Shown piece by piece: positions 35,348-44,833 of a stretch of DNA of 64,000 bases. The stretch is from Paenibacillus sp. HGH0039 (GTDB taxonomy: Bacteria > Bacillota > Bacilli > Paenibacillales > NBRC-103111): NCBI RefSeq assembly GCF_000411255.1, contig NZ_KE150413.1, positions 1,280,999-1,344,998 on the forward strand, read 5' to 3'. The position numbers and the translations under genes were made by a program. How positions within the stretch are numbered: the first letter of the stretch is position 1; every line of letters starts with the position of its first letter. The notes below the pieces were generated by a model that did not search any database, had not been told where the DNA came from, and saw only the letters and a program-made list of their open reading frames with translations.

Positions 35348-35390
35348 AAAACAGCAGCCGCCCGTCAAAACGGGGCGAAGCTGCTGTTTT
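35346..35390 (+). terminator. Terminator after the solute-binding gene
   Basis: AAAAACAGCAGC (35346-35357) is the exact reverse complement of GCTGCTGTTTTT (35379-35390), with CGCCCG/CGGGGCG pairing inside. It is in the gap between convergent genes and is symmetric enough to serve both. Confidence 0.9.
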
Positions 35391-35429
35391 TCCGTTTCGG
35401 TCCGATTAGCATGGCTGCCGAATCAGTCC

Positions 35430-38400
35430 TTATTTTTTAGTCCAGAGAGCCGGCACGTTGGAAGGCTCCCATCCCTGCAGGGAGGTGTGCGGCTGGCGGC
35501 AGATATAAGTCGAGCCGTTGTAGGTGACTTCTTCATTAACCTTGTAGCTGACGCCGGCTGCCCATGCGGCAGGACCTCCGGGAGCTGCCGGGTCCGTCGT
35601 TGCCTGGATGGAAGCGGCTGCGGATACGTTGCCTGCCGCATCCTTGGCTTTTACGGTGAACGTATAGGCCGTGTTCGCCGTCAGCCCTGTGATGACGGCA
35701 GTCGTACCTGTGACGTCCACAGCATTGGTACCGTACGAAACGGTGTAGCCCGTTACGCCGACATTATCCGTTGAAGCGGTCCAGCTGAGGCTGACACTGC
35801 TCGAAGATTTTGCCGTTACTTTCAGAGCCGTTGGCGCCGTAGGTGCCGAAGTGTCGCCGGAGCCGCCGCCGTTAGCGGTTGTGACGGCCAGCGGCGTGCT
35901 TGCCGCGGATACGTTGCCGGCCGCGTCTTTCGCTTTTACGATAAACGTGTAGGAGGTGTTTGCCGTTAGATTGCTCACGTTATAGGTCGTGCTTGCCGTA
36001 TCGGCAATTTTGACCGATCCCTGATAGACTTCGTAGCCGGTTACGCCGGTATTATCCGTGGACGCGTTCCACGTAAGCGTGACGCCTGTAGCCGTTACGT
36101 TGGAAGAACGGAGATTCCCCGGAACGGAAGGTGCCTGAGTATCTACGGGAGTTCCCGGACCGAAGCTGTCCAGATAGGCGCGGTGGCTGTTCGAGAACTC
36201 GAAGTTGTTGAATTTGTCCCAGTTGATGGACCAGGTCATCAGACCTCTCAGTCCCGGTTGAACGGAACCGCGAAGGGTATAGGAGCCGAAAGCTTTGCCT
36301 TTCATCAGATAGTCCAGCGCTTTATGCACTTCGGAGACGCTTGTGAAGCCGCCGCCCGCGTTGCCGTTAGCCGGAAGTCCGACCACGACTTGATCCGGAC
36401 GGAGCGCCGGGAAGAAGGAGTTCGGATTTTTGGCGATCGGGAAGCCCGTAAGCAGCATGTCGGTCATGGCCACGTGGAAATCGGCTACGCCCATCGTGTG
36501 GTACTGATCGTCCAGTCCCGTGATAGGACCGGAGTTATAGAGCTGAACCTGCAGCCAGTCCAAAATATCGCGTACGCCGTAAATCACCGGCAAGTAAGCC
36601 CCGGCACGCGTATCGCAGCCGCTGCAAGTACCGCCGTAGAAGGAGTAGCCGAGCTGGACGAAAAACGTTTCCGGAGCCATAGTGAGCATGAATTTGTCGC
36701 CAAACGAATCATGCAGCTCGCGGATAGCGGAAATCAGGTTCGTAATGACCGGTGTGGTCGGATTTTTGAAATCGGCATCGCCCGGGTTCAGGTACAGGGA
36801 ATGGCCCTCGAAATCAATATCCAGGCCGTCGAAGCCGTATTTGGAAATGATGGACTTCATGGAGCTTACAAAATTGCTGCGTGCGCCGGCCGTTGTAAGC
36901 TGGACCTGGCCGTTAGCGCCGCCGATGGAAATAATGACTTTCTTGCCTTGGCTTTGCAGATAAGCGACATCGGCTTTAAAATCCGCATCTGTGTAGTTGA
37001 AAGGTGTGAATCCGATCGTTCCAGTCGTCGATCCGCCTACAGGCTCGGCGAAGGAAACGTTAATGACATCGAACTTGGGGGAGATATCGCGCAGACGAAT
37101 GAAACCGGAACCGTTGTCGAAGTTGTGCCAGTAGCCGACGAGCACCTTGGTGCTCGGAGCCAGGGCCGAAGATGTGCTTGCAGCGGAGCTGCCCGGAGCG
37201 ATGGCGGGTAAAGCTGCGCCTGCACCTGCGATCAGATTAGAGGCAAGTGCCGCGCCGCCGGAAGAAACAGAAGCGGGAGAACCCGCTCCCGCTCCGCAAT
37301 CACTGACATATTTCCAGACGCCGTATTGACCGGAAAGATCCGGGCGTTCACCTTGCGTCCACCATTTCGCTTCATAGATTTTGCCGTTGTAGGAGACGCG
37401 TTGTGCCGCCGTATACGATTTGCTTGTGTCCCAAGCCGCCGGGCAAACCGCGCCGCCGGAGCCGCTGTCCGTCGTAGCCGACACGGTCGCCGCTGCGGAA
37501 AGGTTGCCCGCCGCGTCCTTCGCTTTTACGTTGAACGTATAAGCGGTGCCGGCCGTAAGGCCGCTGATCGTTGCGGTTGTACCGGTGACGTTGACGCTCG
37601 TGCTGCCGTAAGATACGGTGTAGCCGGTTACGCCTACGTTGTCGGTGGAAGCCGTCCAGCCGAGTGTTACGCTGGTCGATGTTTTGGCGGTTACGGCCAG
37701 ATTAGCCGGAGCCGTCGGTGCCGTCGTATCCGTTCCGCCGCCCGAGTTTGCATCGGTGGTAACGGATACGGCGGAGCTTGCCGCGGATACGTTGCCCGCC
37801 GCATCCTTCGCTTTTACCGTGAAGGAGTAAGCCGTGCTTGGCGTGAGACCTGTGATTGTTGCGGTAGTCGCCGAAACGTCAACCGTCTTGGTGCCGTAAG
37901 TGACGGTGTAGCCGGTCACGCCGACATTGTCCGTCGAAGCGCTCCACGAAAGCGTAACGCTTGTGGACGTTTTAGCCGTCGATGTCAGGTTGGCCGGTAC
38001 GGAAGGTGCAATCGTATCGCCGACCGGCGCGGAACCTGACAGGTCGGTTGTGACTTTCTTCAGAAGCGTCTTGTTGCGGTCGCCGCTGAATTCCCAGAGC
38101 ATGCCGCCGCCAAGACCTTTGGACTTGATGAAGCTTGTTTTATACCCGATGGATTCGGCATCGTCGTAAGAGATGAACGTGCCGTTCGAAGCGTTGTACA
38201 GGAACGGAACTTTCGCCGTGTTGTTCCAGTAGCGGGTGTATCCGTTTTTGTTGATATAGTTGGCTTCCAGATCGTAGAAGTCGAAAGAGCCTTTCTCCCA
38301 CGTTCCGGTAGTCGCCAGACCGGCGCACTGCTGGTATTCGCCGTTAGCCGTGTTCTTGCAGCCGCTCCAGCCGCGTCCGTAGAAAGCGAGGCCGAGAACG

Positions 38401-39413
38401 ATTTTGCTTGCCGGTACGCCGGCGTCGAGGTGCCCTTGTACGCCTTTTTCCACATTGAACGTGTCCGCATTCGGTACGCCTGCGGCAATTGCGGCCGGAT
38501 CGGTATAGAGTGGAGCGTTGTGAGCGCTGACCGTCTGCCAGCCGCCGTTAAAGTCGTACGTCATGATGTTGATCCAATCGAGATGCTTGGCAATATTGCC
38601 GAGCTCGGTGTTGGCCGCGTAAGTCGGACCTGCGCCGGAAGCGATGGTCAAGAAATATTTCTTGTTGTCCGCCGTGCCTGCGGCATCCAGCTTCTCACGG
38701 ATCTTCTGAAGGAGCAGCGTATAGTTCTGCTTATCTTCCGGGCGAGCGGAGTTGCCTGCAAGGCCTCCTCCAACCGGATACTCCCAGTCGAGGTCGACGC
38801 CGTCAAACTGATATTTGCGGATAAAGTCGACCGCGGAGTTTGCGAATACTTCACGTGTCGCAGCGCTTGCCGCTACATCGGAGAAACGGTTGGACCAGGA
38901 CCAGCCGCCTACGGAGATGATCGTCTTGAGGTTCGGGTTGGCCTGTTTCAGCTTGATCAGCTGTTTCAGGTTGCCGCGGACCGGTTCATCCCAAGTATCG
39001 CCGGGAAAGCTTTTCTGCGTGTCGATCCAAGGATCGCCCAGAACGACCGTGCCGTTCGGAACGTTAATGTTGGCGCCCGCAGCATCTTGGCAGGCCCACG
39101 TTTGCGGATTCGGACCGGTCGGGTCCGGGTTGCCGTGTTTGCCGTTCCAGCAGATATCGGCGAAAGCGTAGTTAATGTGCGTAACTTTCGAAGCATCGAT
39201 GTCGGCGACGTTGTAATTGCGGCCGTAAGCCGCCCACGAAGGGTAGTAACCCACGATTTTATAAGATTCAGCCGCCGATGCTTTCTGCGCGCTTAAGCCC
39301 AGGAACGGGAATAAAGACACAATGAGGGTTACGATCAACAGGATGCGGAGCGCAACCCGGGCCGGTGAGTGGGAACGCCGGGTTTTGGCTGATTGCCGGG
39401 ATTTCAGGTTCAT
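35430..39413 (-). CDS. Secreted two-headed GH18 chitinase
   Basis: A 1327-residue multidomain protein. After a long signal peptide (1-48) the order is: GH18 domain (~50-460; FDGVDLDWEYP has the catalytic DxxDxDxE), two FN3 domains (~467-655), a CBM5/12 chitin-binding module (~658-703; WDTSKSYTAAQRVSYNGKIY), a Ser/Ala-rich linker, a second GH18 (~755-1092; FDGLDIDFEGH), two more FN3 domains (~1094-1280) and a terminal CBM5/12 (~1281-1327; WAAGVSYKVNEEVTYNGSTY). The first GH18 resembles ChiA1-type and the second ChiD-type enzymes of Bacillus/Paenibacillus, so they may attack chitin in different modes. The four FN3s are very alike, suggesting internal duplication. The start is the ATG at 39413 after AAAGGAGG. 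A cre-like site and a second strong SD lie in the leader. Confidence 0.95.
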   Translation of the reverse strand: MNLKSRQSAKTRRSHSPARVALRILLIVTLIVSLFPFLGLSAQKASAAESYKIVGYYPSWAAYGRNYNVADIDASKVTHINYAFADICWNGKHGNPDPTGPNPQTWACQDAAGANINVPNGTVVLGDPWIDTQKSFPGDTWDEPVRGNLKQLIKLKQANPNLKTIISVGGWSWSNRFSDVAASAATREVFANSAVDFIRKYQFDGVDLDWEYPVGGGLAGNSARPEDKQNYTLLLQKIREKLDAAGTADNKKYFLTIASGAGPTYAANTELGNIAKHLDWINIMTYDFNGGWQTVSAHNAPLYTDPAAIAAGVPNADTFNVEKGVQGHLDAGVPASKIVLGLAFYGRGWSGCKNTANGEYQQCAGLATTGTWEKGSFDFYDLEANYINKNGYTRYWNNTAKVPFLYNASNGTFISYDDAESIGYKTSFIKSKGLGGGMLWEFSGDRNKTLLKKVTTDLSGSAPVGDTIAPSVPANLTSTAKTSTSVTLSWSASTDNVGVTGYTVTYGTKTVDVSATTATITGLTPSTAYSFTVKAKDAAGNVSAASSAVSVTTDANSGGGTDTTAPTAPANLAVTAKTSTSVTLGWTASTDNVGVTGYTVSYGSTSVNVTGTTATISGLTAGTAYTFNVKAKDAAGNLSAAATVSATTDSGSGGAVCPAAWDTSKSYTAAQRVSYNGKIYEAKWWTQGERPDLSGQYGVWKYVSDCGAGAGSPASVSSGGAALASNLIAGAGAALPAIAPGSSAASTSSALAPSTKVLVGYWHNFDNGSGFIRLRDISPKFDVINVSFAEPVGGSTTGTIGFTPFNYTDADFKADVAYLQSQGKKVIISIGGANGQVQLTTAGARSNFVSSMKSIISKYGFDGLDIDFEGHSLYLNPGDADFKNPTTPVITNLISAIRELHDSFGDKFMLTMAPETFFVQLGYSFYGGTCSGCDTRAGAYLPVIYGVRDILDWLQVQLYNSGPITGLDDQYHTMGVADFHVAMTDMLLTGFPIAKNPNSFFPALRPDQVVVGLPANGNAGGGFTSVSEVHKALDYLMKGKAFGSYTLRGSVQPGLRGLMTWSINWDKFNNFEFSNSHRAYLDSFGPGTPVDTQAPSVPGNLRSSNVTATGVTLTWNASTDNTGVTGYEVYQGSVKIADTASTTYNVSNLTANTSYTFIVKAKDAAGNVSAASTPLAVTTANGGGSGDTSAPTAPTALKVTAKSSSSVSLSWTASTDNVGVTGYTVSYGTNAVDVTGTTAVITGLTANTAYTFTVKAKDAAGNVSAAASIQATTDPAAPGGPAAWAAGVSYKVNEEVTYNGSTYICRQPHTSLQGWEPSNVPALWTKK

Positions 39414-39444
39414 TAAGTAATGCCTCCTTTTCGGATAGGGGAAA

Positions 39445-39458
39445 TGGTAACGCTTTCA
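39445..39458 (-). promoter_or_regulatory. cre (CcpA) site upstream of the chitinase
   Basis: On the minus strand TGAAAGCGTTACCA matches 13 of 14 positions of TGWNANCGNTNWCA, 32-45 bp before the chitinase start. It shares TGAAAGCGTT with the site before the GH81 glucanase (18822-18835). Confidence 0.6.
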
Positions 39459-39528
39459 TGAATAAGAGTCCACAGAACTTCAACAGCATCCGGATTGTTC
39501 CGCATGGGTTGCGGTTCCTGGCTGCATG

Positions 39529-39538
39529 CACCTCCTTT
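39529..39538 (-). promoter_or_regulatory. Isolated strong Shine-Dalgarno in the chitinase leader (STAB-SD candidate)
   Basis: AAAGGAGGTG on the minus strand is a near-perfect anti-16S match about 115 nt before the chitinase start. The only ATG nearby is 1 nt away, too close for initiation. It may be a 5' mRNA-stabilising SD of the kind described for highly expressed Bacillus genes such as cry1. Confidence 0.4.
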
Positions 39539-39891
39539 ATGAGATAACCGTCTGAATGGGAGAAGAAGGGTGTAAGGTTGAACGACCGACCTTGATAGGC
39601 TTGGATATAAGCGACAAGCGAACGAGCTTGAAACAGGCGAAAGCACAAGGTTCTTCTTCTCGCGATGAAACCGGTTAACTAATTTCAGTATCAAGGAAAA
39701 CGGCGGGAAGCAAAAGGGATAACATTAGACGATAAGGGAGAAGTTTCTCTATTTTTCGCCCTTTTCTTACAAGGAACTGACACGAAAGATGAACAAAGGT
39801 CAATTAAAATGGAGTGTTTCATGAATGAGAACCAGTTGTCTTGAAAAAATCCGCGGGAGTCGAACAGAAATGTCTCCTCGACATGCAAAAA

Positions 39892-39917
39892 AGCACCGCC
39901 ATGACGGGGTGCTCTTG
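39892..39917 (-). terminator. Terminator of the chemoreceptor gene
   Basis: AGCACC (39892-39897) pairs with GGTGCT (39908-39913). Read on the minus strand the stem is followed by six Ts. It lies 20 bp after the chemoreceptor stop. Confidence 0.75.
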
Positions 39918-39933
39918 CGATTATTTCCGGCGT

Positions 39934-41661
39934 TTACGAAGCTTCGCCGATCTTGAACTTGTTGATTTCGCGGTACAGACTTTCCGCGAGTCCGTTCATC
40001 TCGTCGGCCTGCACGGCGATGCTCCGGATGGAGGCGTCGTTCTCGGTCGAAGCCGAGGTGACTTCCTGCACGCCCGCGGACGTCTGCTCGGCAATTTCCG
40101 CCATGTGGCGGATGGTGCCGACGAGCTGCGCGCTGCTGTGCAGGGAACGCTCGATGCGGCCGTTGACGAATTGAATCTGATTCGTCACGACTTCCATCGC
40201 GCGTTCGATCGCTTCGAACGAGCCGAGCGATTCGCGGACGGTCAGCTCCTGGGCGTCCGCATGGCGCCTCGCGTCCGTGACGCGGGCCTGCATCTCGAGC
40301 ATCCGGCTCTCGACGGATGCGATCGTACCCGCGGCGCGGCGGGCTTCGTCGCTCGACTGCTGCGCGAGCTGACGCACTTCCGCGGCGATGACGGCGAAGC
40401 CGCGCCCGCTGGAGCCGGCGGCGGCCGCCTCGATGGCGGCGTTCAGCGCCAGCAGGTGGGTTCTGGACGCGATCTCGGTAATCGCGTCCAGGATGGTGCC
40501 GATGCGGCGGGAATCGCCTGCCAGCGTCGCCATCGCTTCCTGCACCTGCCCGAGCACCCGCCGCGTAGCGCCGCTGGCTTCCTCCAGCGAGTGCACGGAG
40601 CGGGAACCCTGCACGGTGACCTCCGCCGCTTCCCGGCTCGCCTGGCTCATCACCGCCGCGTACTCGGCGATCTCGCGCGTCTCGCTTTCGAGCCCGGCGA
40701 CGGAGGTCGACGCGTGCTCGGAATCCGCCGCCTGATCGGAAGCGCCGCGAGCAATGGCGGACATCGCCTGGACGATGTCCGCGTTGGCCGCCGCCGTGTC
40801 GGTGGACACCCGGCGGAACGTGACCGACTGCCCGGCCAGCGCCGTCGCGATGCCGCTCGTATGCTCGAGCATGCCGCGGACCTGGGCGGTCATCCGGTCG
40901 AAGCTGCGGCTGAGCTCGCCCAGCTCGTCCTGCGTGCGGCTTCCGATTTCATGCCGCAGATCGCCGGACGCCATGCGCGCGACCGCTTCCTGGAGCTTGC
41001 GCACCGGAATGAGGAAGGAGCGGATCAGCAGGACGGCGACAACCGCGGAAGCGAGGAGGACGAAGACGGCCGCGGCGACGGTGACGGTCACGGTCTGCGC
41101 GATGACTTTCCGGGAGTCCTCGACAGCCGCCTGCGCATCGGCCGAGAAGGCGATATAAAACTTGTCGACCAGCTTAAATATCGTTTCGCGCAAGATCTGC
41201 CCTTCGCCGTAATAATGAAGCATGCTCAGCTCCATCTCTTTGGGGCTGACTTTCTTCTCCTGGACGAGCTTGGCGGCTGCGTCGAAATTGTTTATGTAAT
41301 CCGCGGAAGCGACGATAAGTCCCCCGCGCCACGCTTTTTCCTCTTCGGTCCGGGCGGTTTCCTTGATGGCGTCGAGAAGACTGCTATACACCTTTCTCTT
41401 CTGCTCGTATCTCTCTATATAGGAAGGATCTTTGGAAAGCTCCAGGCCGGAAGCGATAATGCTGAGTTCCTGAACCGTTTCTTTCAGCTCCAGCGCAGTC
41501 GTTTTCATGGCGACCCGCTCGTTTTGCAGCGCGATCTGCGCGTTGATTTTACTGATTTGATGAACGAGGAAAAAGGCCATGGCTACAAACAGCAGAATCA
41601 GAACCCCGAAGCTGGCGATCAATTTGCGTTTCATTGTACTTAGATAGAAGAAATTCCCCAT
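39934..41661 (-). CDS. Methyl-accepting chemotaxis protein
   Basis: A 575-residue chemoreceptor: one transmembrane helix at ~10-35, a ~150-residue all-helical extracellular sensor, a second membrane helix ([24 protein letters not shown], ~187-210), a HAMP domain (~212-265), and a cytoplasmic signalling hairpin with [21 protein letters not shown], the conserved tip. It signals to CheA/CheW. ATG 41661 follows GGAGG with 6-base spacing; a GTG two codons earlier directly abuts that site. It is divergent from pstS, so the 275-bp region between them may carry promoters for both, including the PhoP-box array. Control by phosphate is possible but unproven. Confidence 0.93.
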   Translation of the reverse strand: MGNFFYLSTMKRKLIASFGVLILLFVAMAFFLVHQISKINAQIALQNERVAMKTTALELKETVQELSIIASGLELSKDPSYIERYEQKRKVYSSLLDAIKETARTEEEKAWRGGLIVASADYINNFDAAAKLVQEKKVSPKEMELSMLHYYGEGQILRETIFKLVDKFYIAFSADAQAAVEDSRKVIAQTVTVTVAAAVFVLLASAVVAVLLIRSFLIPVRKLQEAVARMASGDLRHEIGSRTQDELGELSRSFDRMTAQVRGMLEHTSGIATALAGQSVTFRRVSTDTAAANADIVQAMSAIARGASDQAADSEHASTSVAGLESETREIAEYAAVMSQASREAAEVTVQGSRSVHSLEEASGATRRVLGQVQEAMATLAGDSRRIGTILDAITEIASRTHLLALNAAIEAAAAGSSGRGFAVIAAEVRQLAQQSSDEARRAAGTIASVESRMLEMQARVTDARRHADAQELTVRESLGSFEAIERAMEVVTNQIQFVNGRIERSLHSSAQLVGTIRHMAEIAEQTSAGVQEVTSASTENDASIRSIAVQADEMNGLAESLYREINKFKIGEAS

Positions 41662-41829
41662 GTTCACCCTCCGATAGGTCTCTTTGTTTGAAAATTACCT
41701 TTATATAGGTCTTTAGTCGCTTTAACTATAAGTCTTCAGTATTAGAGAACGTAAAGGATTTTGTAAAACGGGAGTAAAATAGGCTCATTTCGAAGGGAGA
41801 TGGAACGTTTCCGGACGGTTCGTGAAAGT

Positions 41830-41880
41830 TTTACATGAAATTTACGTTTGGACGACTTGCAGTTTACATTCGCTTGTTAC
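41830..41880 (+). promoter_or_regulatory. PhoP-box array upstream of pstS
   Basis: TTTACA-like hexamers occur in 11-bp phase at 41830 (TTTACA), 41841 (TTTACG), 41852 (degenerate), 41863 (TTTACA) and 41874 (TTGTTA). The Bacillus PhoP box is a set of TT(A/T/C)ACA direct repeats spaced by about 5 bp, so this predicts induction by phosphate starvation. Confidence 0.75.
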
Positions 41881-41936
41881 GATGTCCTAGGAAACACAAA
41901 ACAAAGAAAGAAACGTCAAAGGAGGACATGTACAAC

Positions 41937-42833
41937 ATGTTGAAGTTCATGTCGAAAAAAGGGTTATCCATCTCGCTAGCTGCAGTGCTTACTCTGGGGG
42001 TATTGGCTGGCTGCGGAAAGACAGACACAAACGCAAGCGGCCCCGCAACGTCGAACAAGCCTACGGAAACAACGGCGGCTCAAGAAATTTCCGGAACGGT
42101 TACGGCTTCGGGTTCCAGCGCTCTTCTCCCGCTCGTGAAAGAAGCGGCGAAGCTGTTCATGGAAAAGAATCCGAAAGTTACGATCAACCCGACGGCCGGC
42201 GGTTCCGGCAAAGGTCTTAAGGACGTAGCGGACGGCATTTCGAATATCGGGAACTCCGACGTGGCCGCCGGCGACGAATACAAAGACAAAAACCTGAAAG
42301 AACACGTGGTTGCGATCGCTCCGTTCGCACTGATCGTAAATCCTGACGTAGGTATCGAGGGCTTGACGAAACAGCAGGCAGCCGATATTTTCATGGGTAA
42401 AATCAAGAACTGGAAAGAAGTAGGCGGCAAAGACGCTCCGATTAACGTCGTTCACCGTCCGGACTCTTCCGGTTCCCGTAAGCTAGTGCAGCAAATCGTC
42501 CTTGACGGCAAAGACTTTACTAAAGACGGCGTCGTTCAAGAAAGCACGGGTGCCGTTAAAACAGCCGTAGGCAGCCAATCCGGCTCCGTCGGTTACATTG
42601 ATACGCCGTACCTGGACAACACCGTTAAAGCTCTGAAATTCGACAACGTCGCTTTTTCCAAAGAAACGATTAAAGACGGCAGCTACAAGCTGTTCGGAAC
42701 CGAGCGCATGTATACGAAAGGCGAGCCTACCGGCGCGACCAAAGCTTTCCTTGACTACATCATGAGCCCTGATTTCCAAACGAAAAAAGTCGAAGAATTG
42801 AAGTTCCTTCCGGCTGACCTTCTGAAAAAATAA
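41937..42833 (+). CDS. pstS: Phosphate-binding lipoprotein
   Basis: A 298-residue PstS. The signal peptide ends in a lipobox LGVLAGC (Cys ~25), followed by a Thr/Ser linker. TVTASGSSALLPLVKEAAK, INPTAGGSGKGLKDVADG, IGNSDVAAGDE and HRPDSSGSRKLV are the phosphate-binding loops. It delivers Pi to PstCA. Two ATGs lie near the AAAGGAGG; 41937 is chosen because 41928 is only 2 bases from it. A terminator follows the gene and a second PhoP-box array precedes pstC, so pstS can be made in excess over the membrane subunits. Confidence 0.93.
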   Translation: MLKFMSKKGLSISLAAVLTLGVLAGCGKTDTNASGPATSNKPTETTAAQEISGTVTASGSSALLPLVKEAAKLFMEKNPKVTINPTAGGSGKGLKDVADGISNIGNSDVAAGDEYKDKNLKEHVVAIAPFALIVNPDVGIEGLTKQQAADIFMGKIKNWKEVGGKDAPINVVHRPDSSGSRKLVQQIVLDGKDFTKDGVVQESTGAVKTAVGSQSGSVGYIDTPYLDNTVKALKFDNVAFSKETIKDGSYKLFGTERMYTKGEPTGATKAFLDYIMSPDFQTKKVEELKFLPADLLKK

Positions 42834-42851
42834 AATGATTTACTTCCGTGG

Positions 42852-42892
42852 GATGTCCTGAAGCTTATCAACTTCGGGGCATCTTTTTTTTT
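42852..42892 (+). terminator. Terminator between pstS and pstC
   Basis: GATGTCCTGAAG (42852-42863) pairs with CTTCGGGGCATC (42872-42883) with two G-U pairs, followed by nine Ts. Confidence 0.85.
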
Positions 42893-42901
42893 GCCGCAAA
42901 A

Positions 42902-42940
42902 TTTACACGGGCTTTACAATTGATTAATTTTGTATTTACA
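42902..42940 (+). promoter_or_regulatory. Second PhoP-box array, upstream of pstC
   Basis: TTTACA at 42902, 42913 and 42935, with a degenerate copy at 42924, all in exact 11-bp phase. It lies between the pstS terminator and pstC, so pstCAB-phoU probably has its own phosphate-responsive promoter. Confidence 0.75.
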
Positions 42941-43026
42941 AACAGGGCCTATGATTAAGAAGAATCATTTAGTACTTTGTGCTTACCGACTATGCACGCA
43001 TTCCGATTGAAGGGGGCTTCCCGTTT

Positions 43027-43977
43027 GTGAACACTTACGCTCAGCAAACAACGAAGACGAAGGAGCAGAGCCGACAAAACCGCCAAAGCCAGAAAGGACC
43101 CACGCGCTGGATGAAACTGCAAAAACGGCAGGACAGCGTGATGAAGCTGCTGTTTGTCGGCAGTGCGGCACTCGTCTCGATTGTCATATTTTCGATTATT
43201 TTGTTTGTCGGTGTACAAGGCATGCGCACCTTCTCGGGCGTCAGCCCGATTGAATTCTTCTTTTCGACAGACTGGACGCCAAGCGCGGACAAATACGGAG
43301 CGTTTCCGTTCCTGTTCAGTACTTTTCTGTTAACGATGCTCGCCATTGTACTTGCGGTCCCTCTCGCCGTAGCGGGAGCCGTCTTCATGGCGAAGATCGC
43401 ACCGAAATGGGTGAGAGAGATCATGCGTCCGGCCACGGACCTGTTCGTGGGCATTCCGTCGGTCGTATACGGCCTGATCGGCCTTACGGTTATTGTGCCT
43501 TTTATCGGAAAAGTGGTGAACGGGACAGGATACGGTATTTTGCCGGCGGGAATCATCCTCGCGATTATGATTCTGCCGACCATCCTGTCCATCTCGGAGG
43601 ACGCGATCCGCGCACTGCCTCCGCGGCTGGAAGAAGCGTCGCTGGCGCTCGGAGCCACCCGCTGGCAGACGATTTGGCGCGTGCTGCTTCCCGCGGCCCG
43701 GCCGGGAATTTTGACCGGCGTGGTGCTTGGAATCGGAAGGGCTATCGGAGAGACGATGGCGGTATTTATGGTCATCGGGAACTCGCCGCAGATGCCCAAA
43801 TCGCTGATTGACTCGACCACGGTTCTGACGACGGCAATCGTCAAGGATATGGGGAACACGAACTACGGATCGACCTGGAACAACGCGCTTTATTTGATGG
43901 CCTTTGTTCTCTTGATCACTTCTCTGCTGCTGATTCTCATCATCCGTGTCGTATCAAGAAGGAGTGAAGTGAAATGA
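43027..43977 (+). CDS. pstC: Phosphate ABC transporter permease PstC
   Basis: A 316-residue permease. After a polar N-terminal region (Gln/Lys-rich) about six hydrophobic spans follow; the coupling loop is RLEEASLALGATRWQTIWRVLLP near 205, and FVGIPSVVYGLIGL near 135 is a family feature. The GTG at 43027 after AAGGGGG is preferred; a GTG at 42979 would add 16 residues. It overlaps pstA by 4 bp. Confidence 0.93.
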   Translation: MNTYAQQTTKTKEQSRQNRQSQKGPTRWMKLQKRQDSVMKLLFVGSAALVSIVIFSIILFVGVQGMRTFSGVSPIEFFFSTDWTPSADKYGAFPFLFSTFLLTMLAIVLAVPLAVAGAVFMAKIAPKWVREIMRPATDLFVGIPSVVYGLIGLTVIVPFIGKVVNGTGYGILPAGIILAIMILPTILSISEDAIRALPPRLEEASLALGATRWQTIWRVLLPAARPGILTGVVLGIGRAIGETMAVFMVIGNSPQMPKSLIDSTTVLTTAIVKDMGNTNYGSTWNNALYLMAFVLLITSLLLILIIRVVSRRSEVK

Positions 43978-44831
43978 ACAGTAAAACGACTGACCGGATC
44001 GCCACGCTGTTCTTCTGGGCAACCGGCATCTTTATCCTGCTGATCCTGGCCTGGTTCCTGATCCGGATTCTCGGTGCGGGACTGCCGCATCTTACATGGG
44101 ATTTCATCACGGGCAAGCCGGAGGATATCGTGGCCGGCGGCGGCGTCGGACCGCAGCTCTTCAACTCGTTCTATATCTTGTTCCTCTCTCTGCTGTTCTC
44201 GCTGCCGATCGGGTTGGGAGCCGGGATTTACCTGGCGGTGTATGCCAAAAAATCACGTTTTACCGAAATTGTCCGCATGTCCGTCGAGACGCTGTCTTCC
44301 GTGCCATCCATCGTATTCGGCTTGTTCGGATTTCTCCTCTTCGTGGACTTGATGAATTTTAAAATTTCGATTTTGAGCGGTTCCCTGGCTTTGGCGCTTC
44401 TGAATCTGCCGGTTCTTGTCCGGGTCACGGAGGAATCGATCCGTACCGTGCCCGAATCGTACTGGGAAGCGAGTCTTGCGCTCGGTTCGACCAAATGGCA
44501 GGCGATCCGCAAAGTGCTGATTCCCTCCGCACTGCCGAGCCTGATCACGGGCATTACGCTCGTAGCCGGGCGCGCACTGGGTGAATCGGCCATCCTGATT
44601 TATACGTCGGGGCTTTCCGTTTCCCGGCATTTCCCGGATTTCAATCCGCTGACGATGGGCGAGACGCTCTCCACGCACTTATGGTACATCCAGGCGGAAG
44701 CCATCGTGCCGGATGCGAAGAAAATCGCGGAAGGCAGCGCGGCGCTCCTTCTTGTAGTCGTTCTGATCTTCAACCTGCTTATCGGCATTCCTAGCCGAAT
44801 CATCCAAAAAAGACTTACGGGAGGGAAATAA
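43974..44831 (+). CDS. pstA: Phosphate ABC transporter permease PstA
   Basis: A 285-residue permease with about six membrane spans. [22 protein letters not shown] near residue 100 and the coupling loop [23 protein letters not shown] near 160 match PstA. Start and pstC stop overlap (ATGA), so the subunits are coupled for equal synthesis. Confidence 0.93.
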   Translation: MNSKTTDRIATLFFWATGIFILLILAWFLIRILGAGLPHLTWDFITGKPEDIVAGGGVGPQLFNSFYILFLSLLFSLPIGLGAGIYLAVYAKKSRFTEIVRMSVETLSSVPSIVFGLFGFLLFVDLMNFKISILSGSLALALLNLPVLVRVTEESIRTVPESYWEASLALGSTKWQAIRKVLIPSALPSLITGITLVAGRALGESAILIYTSGLSVSRHFPDFNPLTMGETLSTHLWYIQAEAIVPDAKKIAEGSAALLLVVVLIFNLLIGIPSRIIQKRLTGGK

Positions 44832-44833
44832 CC

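Larger units (their letters stand above)
39414..39933. other. Intergenic region upstream of the chitinase
   Basis: 520 bp with no convincing gene. On the minus strand it contains, from the chitinase outward: a cre-like site (39445-39458), a perfect isolated Shine-Dalgarno sequence (39529-39538), AT-rich DNA that probably carries the promoter (~39660-39830), and the chemoreceptor terminator at 39892-39917. Confidence 0.6.

Noticed and set aside
39268-39538. Short leader ORF starting after the orphan Shine-Dalgarno of the chitinase leader
   Set aside because: The ATG is 1 nt from AAAGGAGGTG, too close for initiation, and the alternative frame runs into the chitinase signal-peptide codons out of frame.
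39841-41643. 600-codon open frame antisense to the chemoreceptor
   Set aside because: His/Arg/Gly-rich mirror translation; the chemoreceptor on the other strand is certain.
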